The translations under genes were made by a program, and so were the position numbers. A stretch of 64,000 nucleotides of DNA from Shinella lacus (GTDB lineage: Bacteria; Pseudomonadota; Alphaproteobacteria; Rhizobiales; Rhizobiaceae): NCBI RefSeq assembly GCF_010994755.1, contig NZ_WHSB02000009.1, positions 167,732 through 231,731 of the forward strand. Reading direction: 5' to 3'. Within the stretch, counting starts at the first letter, position 1; every line of letters begins with the position of its first letter. The notes beneath the pieces are model-generated. The model was not told where the DNA came from, did no database searches, and saw nothing but the letters and a program-made list of their open reading frames with translations. Shown here piece by piece: positions 1-9,257 of the stretch.

Positions 1-185
1 CGCTCGATCTGGTATTCCTCGCGCGCCGGGTCGGCCGGCGGCAGTTCATGCGTCGCCTTCAGCACGCCCACCGCCTGGGTGCAGCGGAAGCGCTCGGCGA
101 GCATATGCACAAGGGCAGCATCGATATTGTCGATCGACTGCCGGTATTCTCCCAATTGCTGCTTGACCTTCGGATCGATCGTCAT
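1..185 (-). CDS. Chorismate mutase-like protein (AroQ family), C-terminus outside the window
   Basis: Only the first 61 residues are in the window; the gene runs off the left edge. The start (MTIDPKVKQQLGEYR) is followed by a helical stretch, IDNIDAALVHMLAERFRCTQAVGVLKA, which fits the first long helix of AroQ-type chorismate mutase domains (pattern IDxID..l...L.eR). AroQ enzymes convert chorismate to prephenate for Phe/Tyr synthesis; short stand-alone forms of about 100 residues are usual in rhizobia. It lies 11 bases downstream of the ffh stop on the same strand, so it is probably cotranscribed with ffh. The substrate-binding residues of the later helices cannot be checked. Confidence 0.72.
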   Translation of the reverse strand, partial: MTIDPKVKQQLGEYRQSIDNIDAALVHMLAERFRCTQAVGVLKATHELPPADPAREEYQIE

Positions 186-196
186 GCCTCAACCCC

Positions 197-1765
197 TCAC
201 TTCTTCTTCGGCAGGCCGGGAAGGCCCGGCAGGCCACCAAGACCCGGAAGACGCCCGCCGCCGAGGCCCGGAAGACCGCCGCCACCCAGGCCCGGCATGC
301 TGCCAGGCTTGATGCCGGCCGCTTCCGCCTGCTTGGCGAGCGCTTCGAGCTGCTTCGGATCCATCTTCGACAGATCGGGCATGCCGCCCATGCCGCCGCC
401 AAGGCCGCCGAGGCCCATCTTGCCGGCAAGGCCGCCCATCATCTGCTTCATCATGCCGCCGCCCTTCTTGCCGCCCATCATCTTCATCATGTCCGCCATC
501 TGGCGGTGCATCTTCAGAAGCTTGTTGATGTCGGCCGCATCGGTGCCGGAACCGGCCGCGATGCGCTTCTTGCGGGAATGCTTGAGCAGGTCCGGATTGG
601 CGCGCTCGGCCTTGGTCATCGAATTGATGATGGCGATCTGGCGGCCGAAAAGCTTGTCGTCGAGGCCGGCGGCGGACATCTTGTCCTTCATGCCGGCCAT
701 GCCGGGCATCAGCCCCATGATGCCACCCATGCCGCCCATCTTCTGCATCTGGCGCAGCTGGTCTGCGAGGTCGTTCAGGTCGAACTTGCCCTTGGCCATC
801 TTGGCGGCCATGGCAGCCGCCTTTTCGGCGTCGATATTTTCCGCCGCCTTCTCGACGAGCGAAACGATGTCGCCCATGCCGAGGATGCGGTCGGCGACGC
901 GGCGGGGATGGAACTCTTCCAGCTCGCCCATCTTTTCGCCGACGCCGATCAGCTTGATCGGCTTGCCGGTGACGGCGCGCATGGAAAGGGCCGCACCGCC
1001 GCGGCCGTCGCCGTCCATGCGGGTGAGCACGAGGCCGGTAATGCCGACGCGGTCGTCGAAATTGCGGGCGAGGTTGACGGCGTCCTGGCCGGTCAGCGCA
1101 TCGGCGACGAGCAGGATTTCATGCGGATTGGACTTCCGCTTGATCTCCGCCATCTCGATCATCAGCGGCTCGTCGATATGGGTACGGCCGGCGGTATCGA
1201 GGATGACGACGTCATGGCCGCCGAGTTTTGCGGCCTGCACGGCGCGCGAGGCGATATCGGTCGGCGACTGGCCGGCGATGATCGGCAGCGTATCGATGCC
1301 CGCCTGGACGCCCAACTGGCGCAACTGCTCCTGCGCGGCCGGACGGCGCGTGTCGAGCGAGGCCATCAGGACCTTCTTCTTGTCGCGCGTCTTCAGCCGG
1401 TTGGCGATCTTGCCCGAGGTGGTGGTCTTGCCCGAGCCCTGGAGGCCGACCATCATGATGACCACGGGGGCGGCCGCATTGAGATCGATCGACACGCCCT
1501 CCGAGCCGAGCATCGAGATCAGCTCGTCATGCACGAGCTTGACGACCATCTGGCCGGGCTTGATCGACTTCAGGATTTCCGCGCCGACGGCCTTTTCGCG
1601 CACCGCATCGGTGAAGGAGCGCACCACTTCCAGCGCCACGTCCGCTTCGAGCAGCGCACGGCGGACCTCGCGCAGCGCCGCCGAGACATCGGCCTCGGAA
1701 AGCGCGCCACGGCCTGTCAGTCCATTCAGAATGGAGCCAAGGCGGTCCTGGAGTGTTTCAAACAT
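197..1765 (-). CDS. ffh: Signal recognition particle GTPase Ffh (SRP54)
   Basis: Ffh binds the SRP RNA and signal sequences of nascent membrane proteins and delivers them with FtsY to the translocon. The 522-residue product has the N domain (about 1-90), the G domain with P-loop GLQGSGKT at residues 107-114, DTAGR and TRMDGDGRGG further on, and a methionine-rich M domain with many Met-Met-Gly runs. The C-terminal tail is an unusual Gly/Leu/Pro-rich repeat (GLPGLGG type). I chose the ATG at 1765 (MFETLQDRLGSIL, the normal Ffh start) preceded by AAGGATGACGTG; a longer frame to 1840 has no family-like sequence. The partner receptor gene ftsY is only 3.7 kb away. Confidence 0.97.
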   Translation of the reverse strand: MFETLQDRLGSILNGLTGRGALSEADVSAALREVRRALLEADVALEVVRSFTDAVREKAVGAEILKSIKPGQMVVKLVHDELISMLGSEGVSIDLNAAAPVVIMMVGLQGSGKTTTSGKIANRLKTRDKKKVLMASLDTRRPAAQEQLRQLGVQAGIDTLPIIAGQSPTDIASRAVQAAKLGGHDVVILDTAGRTHIDEPLMIEMAEIKRKSNPHEILLVADALTGQDAVNLARNFDDRVGITGLVLTRMDGDGRGGAALSMRAVTGKPIKLIGVGEKMGELEEFHPRRVADRILGMGDIVSLVEKAAENIDAEKAAAMAAKMAKGKFDLNDLADQLRQMQKMGGMGGIMGLMPGMAGMKDKMSAAGLDDKLFGRQIAIINSMTKAERANPDLLKHSRKKRIAAGSGTDAADINKLLKMHRQMADMMKMMGGKKGGGMMKQMMGGLAGKMGLGGLGGGMGGMPDLSKMDPKQLEALAKQAEAAGIKPGSMPGLGGGGLPGLGGGRLPGLGGLPGLPGLPKKK

Positions 1766-1838
1766 CACGTCATCCTTCTTGTTTCCGCAAGTAGCGGAAA
1801 CGTCGGTGCCATCGGTGACAAAAACAAGACGCAAAGCC

Positions 1839-1873
1839 AAAAAGCACCCGAGGGCGCATCGCGCTGTCGGGTG
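1839..1873 (-). terminator. Rho-independent terminator between promoter and ffh start
   Basis: Stem CACCCGA/TCGGGTG (1845-1851 with 1867-1873) followed on the minus strand by CTTTTTGG. It lies about 75 bases before the ffh ATG and downstream of a promoter on the same strand, so it either ends a small RNA or attenuates ffh. Confidence 0.5.
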
Positions 1874-1953
1874 TTGACCTCCGGGATCTGTTTATACCGC
1901 TTTGGGTCCCGGTCGGTGGCTTCAAGTCGTCTCACTTGTCACAGATGGCGCGG

Positions 1954-1982
1954 CTTAAACCCCATCGGGGCCGGAAAGTCAA
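1954..1982 (-). promoter_or_regulatory. Sigma70-type promoter upstream of ffh
   Basis: TTGACT (1982-1977) and TTTAAG (1959-1954) separated by 17 bases on the minus strand, close to the rhizobial CTTGAC-N17-CTATAT pattern. It is the best promoter in the 307-base gap between ffh (1765) and the divergent gene at 2073. The rest of that gap (1986-2072) shows nothing else I can assign. Confidence 0.5.
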
Positions 1983-2072
1983 GGACATCGGGCAAATCCC
2001 GCCTCTCGTCACATTTCCGCGAGCCCGCGGCGACCCGTTGCAGCAAAGGGTGTGGACGCTTATCTTCCGTCA

Positions 2073-3155
2073 ATGAACCGTCGCAAGTTTCTCAAATGGT
2101 CCGGTATAGGCGCCCTCACGATGCTCGCGGGTGGTGCGTTTGCGAGCCGCAGCCTGGCGGCGAACCGGTATTATGACGGCCCGGTCAGCGACCATTTCAA
2201 CGGCACGCATTTCTTCAATCCGAACGGTGAGGAGCCGAACAATTTCTTCGAGCTGATGCGCTGGCAGTTCGGCGGCGGGCGCGCGGCCTGGCCCGCCGAT
2301 TGGCCGAGCCCGTTTCCGCCGGCCGTGCCGGAAGCGCGTGTCGAGGGCGAACGCCTGGTCGTGACCATGGCGGGCCATGCGGCCCTGCTGATCCAGACGG
2401 CCGGGCTCAACATCCTGACCGATCCCGTCTGGAGCGACCGGGCAAGCCCCTTCTCCTTTGCCGGGCCGAAGCGCGTCAATCCGCCGGGCATCAAGCTCGC
2501 CGACCTGCCGAAGATCGACGTGGTGCTCGTCACGCACAATCATTACGACCATCTCGACCTCGCGACGCTGAAGGCGCTGGCCGAGCGTGACAATTGCCTG
2601 ATCTTCACGCCGCTCGGCAATGACAGGATCATGGGACCGGTCGTCGGCGAAGGGCGCATCACGACCATGGACTGGGGCGGCAGCACGCCCCTGACGACTG
2701 ACGTCACCCTCCATTGCGAGCCCTGCCACCACTGGTCGGCCCGCGGCCTCGGCGATCGCCGCATGGCGCTATGGTCCGCCTTCCTCATCGAAACGCCGGG
2801 CGGAAAGATCTACCATATCGGCGATACCGGCTTTCACCAGGGCATCAATTACCGGGCGGTCCGCGAGAAACACGGGCAAATCCGCCTAGCCAACCTGCCC
2901 TTCGGCGCCTACGAGCCACGCTGGTTCATGCGCCCGCAGCACCAGAACCCCGACGAGGCGGTGCAGGGCATGGCGGCATCGGGCGCCGCCTATGTGGCAG
3001 GCCACCATTGGGGCACGTTCCGGCTGACCAACGAAGGCGTGGACGAACCGCTGGCAGCACTCGAAACCGCCCTCGACGCAGCCGGCATCGCCCGCGAGCG
3101 CTTCCGCGCGCTGCGGCCCGGCGAGGTCTTCGAGGTTCCCGCCGCCACGGCCTGA
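2073..3155 (+). CDS. Tat-exported metallo-beta-lactamase-fold hydrolase (NAPE-PLD/UlaG-like)
   Basis: A 360-residue protein starting MNRRKFLKWSGIGAL, with a twin-arginine motif (RRKFLK) and hydrophobic segment, so it is likely folded in the cytoplasm and exported by Tat. The metallo-beta-lactamase HxHxDH motif is THNHYDH (His155, His157, Asp159, His160), followed by later ligand candidates in EPCHHWS, HIGDTGFH and GHHWGTF. The order and spacing match the NAPE-phospholipase D/UlaG-like branch (phosphodiesterase or lactonase chemistry), not true beta-lactamases. A GTG at 2052 would add seven residues, but the ATG gives the typical Tat start. It is divergent from ffh and sits 79 bases before dapF; the substrate is unknown. 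Confidence 0.85.
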   Translation: MNRRKFLKWSGIGALTMLAGGAFASRSLAANRYYDGPVSDHFNGTHFFNPNGEEPNNFFELMRWQFGGGRAAWPADWPSPFPPAVPEARVEGERLVVTMAGHAALLIQTAGLNILTDPVWSDRASPFSFAGPKRVNPPGIKLADLPKIDVVLVTHNHYDHLDLATLKALAERDNCLIFTPLGNDRIMGPVVGEGRITTMDWGGSTPLTTDVTLHCEPCHHWSARGLGDRRMALWSAFLIETPGGKIYHIGDTGFHQGINYRAVREKHGQIRLANLPFGAYEPRWFMRPQHQNPDEAVQGMAASGAAYVAGHHWGTFRLTNEGVDEPLAALETALDAAGIARERFRALRPGEVFEVPAATA

Positions 3156-3234
3156 TGCAAGACACTGGAAATCCGCGGGCTTTTCCGCCATATAGCCCCC
3201 AAAGGGGCCTTTCGGCCCGAGACGGGCAGACGTG

Positions 3235-4134
3235 ATGACAGAGACGGTCGATTTCGCGAAGATGAACGGGCTGGGAAACAAGATTCTGGTCGTGGACATG
3301 CGTGGCCGCGCCGATGTCGTGACGCCCGCCGCGGCCATCGCCCTCAACGCCGATCCCGCCACCCGCTTCGACCAGATCATGGCGGTCCACGACCCCAAGG
3401 TCGACGGCACCGATGCCTGGATCGACATCCTGAATTCGGACGGTTCGAAGGCGCAGGCCTGCGGCAACGGCACGCGCTGTGTCGTGCAGGCGCTCGCCGC
3501 CGAGACGGGCAAGAAAATTTTCACCTTCCAGACCGTCGCCGGCATCCTCAACGCCGTCGAGCATGAGGACGGCACGATCTCGGTGGACATGGGCAAGCCG
3601 ATCTTCGAGTGGAACCGGATTCCGCTCGCCGAGGAATTCTACGACACCAGCCGCATCGAATTGCAGATCGGCCCGATCGACGCGCCGATCCTGCATTCGC
3701 CCTCCGTCGCCTCGATGGGCAACCCGCATGCGGTCTTCTGGGTCGACCGCGACGTGATGTCCTACGATCTCGAACGTTTCGGCCCGCTCCTCGAAAACCA
3801 CCCGATGTTCCCCGAACGCGCCAACATCACGCTGGCGCAGGTCACCTCGCCCACCGCGATGACGACCCGCACCTGGGAGCGCGGCGCCGGGCTGACGCTC
3901 GCCTGCGGTTCCGCCGCCTGCGCTTCCGGTGTCAGTGGCGCGCGCACCGGCCGCACCGGCCGCAAGGTGGCCATCACCGTGGCCAGCAGCCCGAACCGCG
4001 GCACGTTGCAGATCGAATGGCGCGACGACGACCACGTCATCATGACCGGGCCCGCCGAATGGGAATGGTCCGGCACGCTCGACCCCGCGACCGGCGCCTT
4101 CCGCCGGGACGACGCCGAGGCGGCCGCCCTTTGA
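3235..4134 (+). CDS. dapF: Diaminopimelate epimerase DapF
   Basis: DapF interconverts LL- and meso-diaminopimelate, the last branch step before lysine and peptidoglycan cross-bridge supply. The 299-residue protein has the [12 protein letters not shown] start of the fold and both catalytic cysteines: Cys76 in ACGNGTRC and Cys224 in [10 protein letters not shown] start at the ATG at 3235; a GTG sits directly before it at 3232. The stop overlaps the TTG start of mtaB by four bases (TTGA), so dapF-mtaB-ftsY-ispZ form one tightly packed operon, a usual order in Rhizobiales. Confidence 0.96.
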   Translation: MTETVDFAKMNGLGNKILVVDMRGRADVVTPAAAIALNADPATRFDQIMAVHDPKVDGTDAWIDILNSDGSKAQACGNGTRCVVQALAAETGKKIFTFQTVAGILNAVEHEDGTISVDMGKPIFEWNRIPLAEEFYDTSRIELQIGPIDAPILHSPSVASMGNPHAVFWVDRDVMSYDLERFGPLLENHPMFPERANITLAQVTSPTAMTTRTWERGAGLTLACGSAACASGVSGARTGRTGRKVAITVASSPNRGTLQIEWRDDDHVIMTGPAEWEWSGTLDPATGAFRRDDAEAAAL

Positions 4135-5420
4135 GCGGCGTCGAGGTCATAACCTTCGGCTGTCGGCTCAACACCTACGAATCGGAAGTGATGCGCGCGG
4201 AAGCCGAAAAGGCGGGGCTCAACAATGCCGTGCTGGTGAACACCTGCGCCGTCACCGGCGAGGCCGTGCGCCAGGCCCGCCAGGCGATCCGCCGCGCGCG
4301 CCGCAACAATCCGCATGCCCGCATCATCGTCACCGGCTGCGCCGCGCAGACGGAGAAGCACACCTTTGCCGAAATGCCGGAAGTCGACGCCGTGCTCGGC
4401 AACGAGGAGAAGCTGAAAAGCGCCGCCTATCGCGCGCTGCCGGATTTCGGCGTCTCGGCGGAAGAAAAGCTGCGCGTCAACGACATCATGAGCGTGCGCG
4501 AGACCGCGCCGCAGATGGTAAAACTCATCGACGGCCATGTGCGCGCCTTCGTACAGGTGCAGAATGGCTGCGACCACCGCTGCACCTTCTGCATCATCCC
4601 CTATGGCCGCGGCAATTCCCGCTCCGTGCCGATGGGCGCCGTCGTCGAGCAGGCGCGAAAACTCGTCGAGGGCGGTTATTCCGAAATCGTGCTGACCGGC
4701 GTGGACGCCACAAGCTATGGCGGCGACCTGCCGGGCAAGCCCAGCCTCGGCCAGCTCGCAAAGACGCTGCTAAAGCAGGTGCCGGAAATCAGCCGCCTGC
4801 GCCTCTCCTCGATCGACAGCATCGAGGCGGACGACCACCTCTGGGACCTGATCGCCGACGAGCCGCGCTTCATGCCGCACCTGCATCTCTCGCTCCAGCA
4901 CGGCGACGACATGATCCTGAAGCGCATGAAGCGCCGCCATTCCAGCGCCGACGCCGTTGCCTTCTGCGAGCGCGTGAAAACCCTGCGTCCGGAGACAAGC
5001 TTCGGCGCCGACATGATCGCCGGCTTCCCGACGGAGACGGAAGAGATGTTCGCCAACGCCGCGCGGCACGCTGAGGATTGCGGCATCGCGCACCTGCACG
5101 TCTTCCCCTACAGCCCACGCGACGGCACCCCCGCCGCCCGCATGCCGCAGCTCGACCGGGCGCTGGTCAAGGAGCGCGCCGGCCGCCTGCGCGACACGGG
5201 AAAACGCCTGCACGAGGCCCATCTCGACGGGATGGTCGGCAGCACGCAGGAAATCCTGGTCGAGAACAATGGCCTCGCCCATACCGAGAATTTTACGCTC
5301 GTCGACGCCGCGGGTCTCAAGCCCCGTGCGCTTGTGCCGGTGACCATCACCGGCCACAATGGAAAACACCTGACGATGCGGCCAGCGATCCTTGCCGGCA
5401 CCGCCTCCCTTCGCAACTAG
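4131..5420 (+). CDS. mtaB: tRNA t6A37 methylthiotransferase MtaB
   Basis: Radical-SAM enzyme that adds a methylthio group to t6A37 of tRNAs reading ANN codons. It has the UPF0004 N-terminal domain with cysteines in [19 protein letters not shown] and VTGCAAQ (one Fe-S cluster), the radical-SAM motif CDHRCTFC (Cys147, Cys151, Cys154) and a C-terminal TRAM-like region, 429 residues in all. The start is taken as TTG at 4131 (reading [14 protein letters not shown]), overlapping the dapF stop; no in-frame ATG precedes the essential first Cys without running deep into dapF. Assignment as MtaB rather than MiaB rests on its length and the ITFGCRLN start. Confidence 0.9.
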   Translation: MSGVEVITFGCRLNTYESEVMRAEAEKAGLNNAVLVNTCAVTGEAVRQARQAIRRARRNNPHARIIVTGCAAQTEKHTFAEMPEVDAVLGNEEKLKSAAYRALPDFGVSAEEKLRVNDIMSVRETAPQMVKLIDGHVRAFVQVQNGCDHRCTFCIIPYGRGNSRSVPMGAVVEQARKLVEGGYSEIVLTGVDATSYGGDLPGKPSLGQLAKTLLKQVPEISRLRLSSIDSIEADDHLWDLIADEPRFMPHLHLSLQHGDDMILKRMKRRHSSADAVAFCERVKTLRPETSFGADMIAGFPTETEEMFANAARHAEDCGIAHLHVFPYSPRDGTPAARMPQLDRALVKERAGRLRDTGKRLHEAHLDGMVGSTQEILVENNGLAHTENFTLVDAAGLKPRALVPVTITGHNGKHLTMRPAILAGTASLRN

Positions 5421-5432
5421 CGGACACATTTC

Positions 5433-6977
5433 ATGGCCTTCGGCTTCATCAAGAAGATTTTTACATTCGGAAAAGACACCGCCGCCGAACCCGAGACGGA
5501 GGCGCCGCTTGCCGAGCCGCAGGTCGTCGAGACGGTGCCGGAACCGGTTATCGAGACGCCGAAGACAGCCATCGCCGAAGAGCGCGATGCTCTGCTCGAA
5601 GAAGCGGAAGCCGCCAATCCAGAGGCGCCCCATCACGTCCCGGCCGAAGCCGAGCCGGATATCTATCCGCTGCCGCACGCCCCCGCACTGCCGGTCGCAG
5701 AAGACCCCGTCTCGCCGGCTGAAATCGAGACGGCCGGTGGGCCGGCCGATGACGACGTCGCTCCGCAAGCCGAGGCGATCGAGGAACAGGCTGCCGCGCC
5801 GGTAGAAGAGGTCATTGAGGAAGAGCCTGCGGCGCCGGAAGACGCGGCCGCGGAGCCGATCGCAGAAATCGTCGAGGAAGAACCCGCGGCAGCGCAAGAC
5901 GAGATCGCCCCGGTGGAGGAAGCGCCCGCCGAAGCTGAGGACCCCGTGCTCGAAGAAGCGGCCCGCATCGAACCGAAGGCCGAAACGCCGGTCCTGCCGA
6001 AGGGTTTTGCCACCGCCGAGCGCACGCCGGTCGAGGCAGTCGTCGCACAGCAGCCGAAGCGCACCTGGTTCCAGCGCCTGCGCGAAGGCCTGTCGCGCAC
6101 CTCCTCTCAGCTGACGGGCCAGATCACCAGCCTCTTCACCAAGCGCAAGCTCGATGACGCGACGTTGCAGGACCTCGAAGACCTGCTGATCCAGGCCGAT
6201 CTCGGCGTGGAGACGGCGCTGCGCATCACCGATACGCTCGCCTCCGAGCGCTACGGCAAGGACGTGACCGGCACCGACGTCTCGCGCATCATGGCAAGCG
6301 AGATCACCAAGGTTTTGTCGCCGGTCGCCAAGCCGCTGGAACTCGACCTCAACCACAAGCCGCACGTCATCCTCGTCGTCGGCGTCAACGGCACCGGCAA
6401 GACGACGACGATCGGCAAGCTCGCCGCCAAACTCTCGGGTGCCGGCCTGAAGGTCATGCTCGCCGCCGGCGACACTTTTCGCGCGGCCGCCATCGAGCAG
6501 CTGAAAATCTGGGCGGAGCGCACCGGCTCCGACATCGTCTCCTCCAAACTCGGCGCCGATGCCGCAGGGCTTGCCTACGAGGCCTACGAACAGGCGAAGC
6601 TGAAGCAGAGCGACGTGCTGATCGTCGATACGGCCGGCCGTTTGCAGAACAAGACGGAGCTGATGGCGGAGCTGGAAAAGATCGTGCGCGTGCTCGGCAA
6701 GCTCGATCCGGACGCGCCGCACACCGTTCTCCAGACGCTCGACGCCACCACCGGGCAGAACGCGATGAACCAGGTCGAGATTTTCCGCAACGTCGCGGGC
6801 GTCACGGGCCTGATCATGACAAAATTGGACGGTACGGCCCGCGGCGGCATCCTTGTGGCGATTGCCGCCAAACACAAGCTGCCGGTCTATTTCATCGGTG
6901 TCGGCGAAGGGATCGACGATCTCGAACCCTTCGAGGCCAAGGATTTCGCGCAGGCGATCGCAGGAGTTGAAGCATGA
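5433..6977 (+). CDS. ftsY: Signal recognition particle receptor FtsY
   Basis: FtsY is the membrane-associated GTPase that docks SRP-ribosome complexes. The 514-residue protein opens with [15 protein letters not shown], then an acidic Glu/Ala/Pro-rich region of about 190 residues, then the N domain (about 205-300) and a G domain with P-loop GVNGTGKT at 317-324, [13 protein letters not shown] and [10 protein letters not shown]. The acidic A-region is long but low in complexity, as in other alphaproteobacteria. It follows mtaB by 12 bases and overlaps ispZ by four (ATGA). Confidence 0.96.
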   Translation: MAFGFIKKIFTFGKDTAAEPETEAPLAEPQVVETVPEPVIETPKTAIAEERDALLEEAEAANPEAPHHVPAEAEPDIYPLPHAPALPVAEDPVSPAEIETAGGPADDDVAPQAEAIEEQAAAPVEEVIEEEPAAPEDAAAEPIAEIVEEEPAAAQDEIAPVEEAPAEAEDPVLEEAARIEPKAETPVLPKGFATAERTPVEAVVAQQPKRTWFQRLREGLSRTSSQLTGQITSLFTKRKLDDATLQDLEDLLIQADLGVETALRITDTLASERYGKDVTGTDVSRIMASEITKVLSPVAKPLELDLNHKPHVILVVGVNGTGKTTTIGKLAAKLSGAGLKVMLAAGDTFRAAAIEQLKIWAERTGSDIVSSKLGADAAGLAYEAYEQAKLKQSDVLIVDTAGRLQNKTELMAELEKIVRVLGKLDPDAPHTVLQTLDATTGQNAMNQVEIFRNVAGVTGLIMTKLDGTARGGILVAIAAKHKLPVYFIGVGEGIDDLEPFEAKDFAQAIAGVEA

Positions 6978-7654
6978 GCAAGGCAACGCTGGAAGTGCCG
7001 GCCAAGGCCGAGGAGAAGGTCAGCCCCCTCCTCAAGATGGCACTCGAACTCGGCCCTCTTCTCGTCTTCTTTTTCGCGAACTTGCGCGGCGAGTGGCTGG
7101 CGAATACGTTCCCGGTTCTGTCAGTACTTGGTGGTCCGCTGTTCATAGCGAGCGGCCTTTTCATGGTCGCTACCGTCGTCTCACTCGTTGTCTCTAAGAT
7201 CATCCTCGGGCATTTGCCTCTCATGCCTTTCGTCTCCGGCATCGTCGTCATCGTCTTCGGAGTGCTTGGTATCTGGCTGCAGGACGACCTGTTCTTCAAG
7301 ATGAAGCCGACTATCGTCAACACGCTGTTCGGTATCGTTCTGCTGGGCGGAATCTTCTTCGGCAAGTCGCTGCTCGGCTATGTTTTCAACGCCGCCTTCA
7401 ATCTCGACGAAGCCGGGTGGCGCAAGCTGACGATCCGCTGGGGTGTTTTCTTCCTTTTTCTCGCCGTTCTCAACGAGATCGTCTGGCGCGGCGCCGGTGC
7501 CTGGTATTTTCCCGATGCCAAGGCGGCCAATGATTTCTGGGTCGCCTTCAAGGTCTGGGGCACCATGCCCATCACCATCCTCTTCACGCTCTCGCAGATG
7601 CCGCTGATCATGCGCCACTCAATCGAGCCGCCGGAAGAGGGCAAGGCGCCCTGA
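6974..7654 (+). CDS. ispZ: Septation protein A / inner membrane protein YciB (IspZ)
   Basis: A 226-residue integral membrane protein with about five to six hydrophobic segments and the family stretches [19 protein letters not shown] at the start and LNEIVWR...[23 protein letters not shown] near the end. The YciB/IspZ family is linked to cell-envelope synthesis and septation in enterobacteria and to intracellular spread in Shigella; its biochemical role is unsettled. The start codon overlaps the ftsY stop (ATGA), and its own stop is three bases from the convergent ccmG stop. Confidence 0.92.
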   Translation: MSKATLEVPAKAEEKVSPLLKMALELGPLLVFFFANLRGEWLANTFPVLSVLGGPLFIASGLFMVATVVSLVVSKIILGHLPLMPFVSGIVVIVFGVLGIWLQDDLFFKMKPTIVNTLFGIVLLGGIFFGKSLLGYVFNAAFNLDEAGWRKLTIRWGVFFLFLAVLNEIVWRGAGAWYFPDAKAANDFWVAFKVWGTMPITILFTLSQMPLIMRHSIEPPEEGKAP

Positions 7655-7657
7655 GCG

Positions 7658-8266
7658 TCAGCTTGCAGGCGCGCCGAGCGCCTTCTCGATGGCCGGAAAG
7701 AGCCCGTTCTTGAGGCTGTTCTCGTCGAACGGGCCGACCTTCTTGTAGAGGATCGTGCCGTCCGGGCCGACGAGATAGGATTCCGGAATGCCGTAGACGC
7801 CCCAGTCGATCGCCATCTTGCCGACGGGATCGAGGCCGATGGCGGAGAACGGATTGCCAAGCTCGCCGAGGAAGCGCAGCGCGTTCTCGCTGCCATCCTT
7901 GTAGTTGACCCCCACGACATTGAGGCGCGGGTCCTTCGAGAGCGACAGGATGACCGGGTGCTCCTGCCGGCAGGGCACGCACCAGGACGCCCAGAAATTG
8001 ACCAGCGTCAGCTTGCCCTTGGCACCCTCCGCCGTCAGCGCCGGCATCGGCAGACCATCCTTCACGGCGCCGGCGAGCGGTTCGAGATCACGCCACGGCG
8101 CCTTGGTACCGATCAGCGCGGAGGGGATCTCGGAAATGTCGCGGCCGGAATTGAGCTGCGTCCAGAAGATCAGCGCCAGGCCGAGGAAAATCGCCAGCGG
8201 CAATGCGGCGAGAACGACGCGCGTGCGGGTGCCCGTGCCTTCGGCATTGCTTTCCGTCTCGCTCAT
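7658..8266 (-). CDS. ccmG: Thiol:disulfide interchange protein CcmG/DsbE (cytochrome c biogenesis)
   Basis: Membrane-anchored periplasmic thioredoxin that reduces apocytochrome c or CcmH before heme attachment. The 202-residue product has an N-terminal signal anchor (VVLAALPLAIFLGLALIFW), a thioredoxin fold with WASWCVPC (Cys96, Cys99), and the CcmG hallmark Gly-Val-x-Tyr-Lys-Asp (VGVNYKDG) plus cis-Pro region YGIPESY. Start ATG at 8266 overlaps the ccmD stop. Last gene of the ccmABCDG run. Confidence 0.95.
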   Translation of the reverse strand: MSETESNAEGTGTRTRVVLAALPLAIFLGLALIFWTQLNSGRDISEIPSALIGTKAPWRDLEPLAGAVKDGLPMPALTAEGAKGKLTLVNFWASWCVPCRQEHPVILSLSKDPRLNVVGVNYKDGSENALRFLGELGNPFSAIGLDPVGKMAIDWGVYGIPESYLVGPDGTILYKKVGPFDENSLKNGLFPAIEKALGAPAS

Positions 8267-8430
8267 CGGGCGTCCTCGGTGCGCGCCGAGCGGCGCCGCA
8301 CACCGGCTGCTTCCAGCCGCTCCAGTTCGCGATGGCGGCCGCGGTGATCGAGCCAGACCCAGAGGATCAGGCCGATGCTGACGGAGAAGGCGGCAATATA
8401 GGATGCGGTGACGTAAAAGGCGTGGCTCAT
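8263..8430 (-). CDS. ccmD: Heme exporter protein CcmD
   Basis: A 55-residue protein with one transmembrane helix (ASYIAAFSVSIGLILWVWLDHRG) followed by a basic cytoplasmic tail, the standard CcmD pattern. CcmD releases holo-CcmE from the CcmABCD heme-handling ABC complex. Identity rests on size, topology and position between ccmC and ccmG; it overlaps each neighbour by four bases. Confidence 0.9.
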   Translation of the reverse strand: MSHAFYVTASYIAAFSVSIGLILWVWLDHRGRHRELERLEAAGVRRRSARTEDAR

Positions 8431-9197
8431 GCGGCATCTCCCTCGCGGCCGGCGGCGCGCGCGGCATGGCGGCGCAGCACGGCGATGCGGCGGCGCAGGA
8501 TTTCGTTGCGCATGGCGAGAATGTGCAGCGTGAAGAACAGCAGCGTGAAGGCGATAGCCATGACGAGCAGCGGACGAAGGAACTCGGCCGAGATCGTCGG
8601 GCCATCCAGGCGGATGACGCTCGCCGGCTGGTGCAGCGTGTTCCACCATTCCACGGAAAACTTGATGATCGGGATGTTGACGAAACCGACGAGGATCAGA
8701 ACGGCGCTGACCTTGGCGGCCCGCGTCGGGTCGTCCATGGCGCGGTTGAGCGCGATCATGCCGAGATACATCAGGAACAGCACGAAGACGGAGGTGAGCC
8801 GGGCGTCCCACACCCACCACGTCCCCCACATCGGCTTGCCCCAAAGCGAGCCGGTTATAAGGGCGACGAGCGTAAAGCAGGCGCCGATGGGAGCGGCGGC
8901 CTTGGCGGAGACATCGGCCAACGGATGGCGCCAGACCAGCGTGCCGAGCGCGGAAAGCGCCATCACCGTGTAGCACATCATGGCAAGCCAGGCGGCCGGC
9001 ACATGCACATACATGATGCGCACCGTCTCGCCCTGCTGGTAATCGCCCACCGTGGTGAAGGCAAGGTAGAGCCCGACCGCGAACAGACAGAGCGTCAGCC
9101 CGGCAAGCCAGGGCCAGACGATGGCGACCAGCGCCAGGAACCGCGTCGGGTTGGCGAGATCGCTGAATTTGCGGATGGCAAGGCTCGGTTCGCTCAT
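8427..9197 (-). CDS. ccmC: Heme exporter protein CcmC
   Basis: Six-helix membrane protein of 256 residues that loads heme onto CcmE. The tryptophan-rich heme-handling motif is clear (WGTWWVWDARLTS), flanked by two periplasmic loops carrying histidines in VHVPAAW and WWNTLHQP. It is 60 bases downstream of ccmB and overlaps ccmD by four bases. Confidence 0.96.
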   Translation of the reverse strand: MSEPSLAIRKFSDLANPTRFLALVAIVWPWLAGLTLCLFAVGLYLAFTTVGDYQQGETVRIMYVHVPAAWLAMMCYTVMALSALGTLVWRHPLADVSAKAAAPIGACFTLVALITGSLWGKPMWGTWWVWDARLTSVFVLFLMYLGMIALNRAMDDPTRAAKVSAVLILVGFVNIPIIKFSVEWWNTLHQPASVIRLDGPTISAEFLRPLLVMAIAFTLLFFTLHILAMRNEILRRRIAVLRRHAARAAGREGDAA

Positions 9198-9257
9198 GAT
9201 GGTTCTTTAACGTGTCAGACCGGCATCTTCAATTGATCTGCCGCAATCACATTCGTG

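Larger units (their letters stand above)
1839..1985 (-). ncRNA. Candidate small RNA or ffh leader with own promoter and terminator
   Basis: On the minus strand, AGTCAA/CTTAAA on the plus strand (1977-1982 and 1954-1959) read as TTGACT - 17 bases - TTTAAG, a good sigma70-type promoter. The predicted RNA of roughly 105-110 bases (start near 1947) has a small hairpin (CAAGT/ACTTG), a larger one (CCGGGA/TCCCGG, 1881-1912 region) and ends in a stem CACCCGA/TCGGGTG followed by five T residues (1839-1873). This looks like a free small RNA or an attenuated leader of ffh. No match to 4.5S, 6S or a riboswitch was recognised. Confidence 0.4.

Noticed and set aside
200..480. Gly/Leu/Pro and Met-rich repeated stretch near the ffh 3' end
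   Set aside because: This is the natural M domain and flexible tail of Ffh, not a tandem repeat or CRISPR.
7920..7960. CcmG contains HPVILSLSKDPR, like the translation of a common repetitive element
   Set aside because: The segment fits the CcmG fold at this position and the DNA differs from the repeat, so it is ordinary coding sequence.
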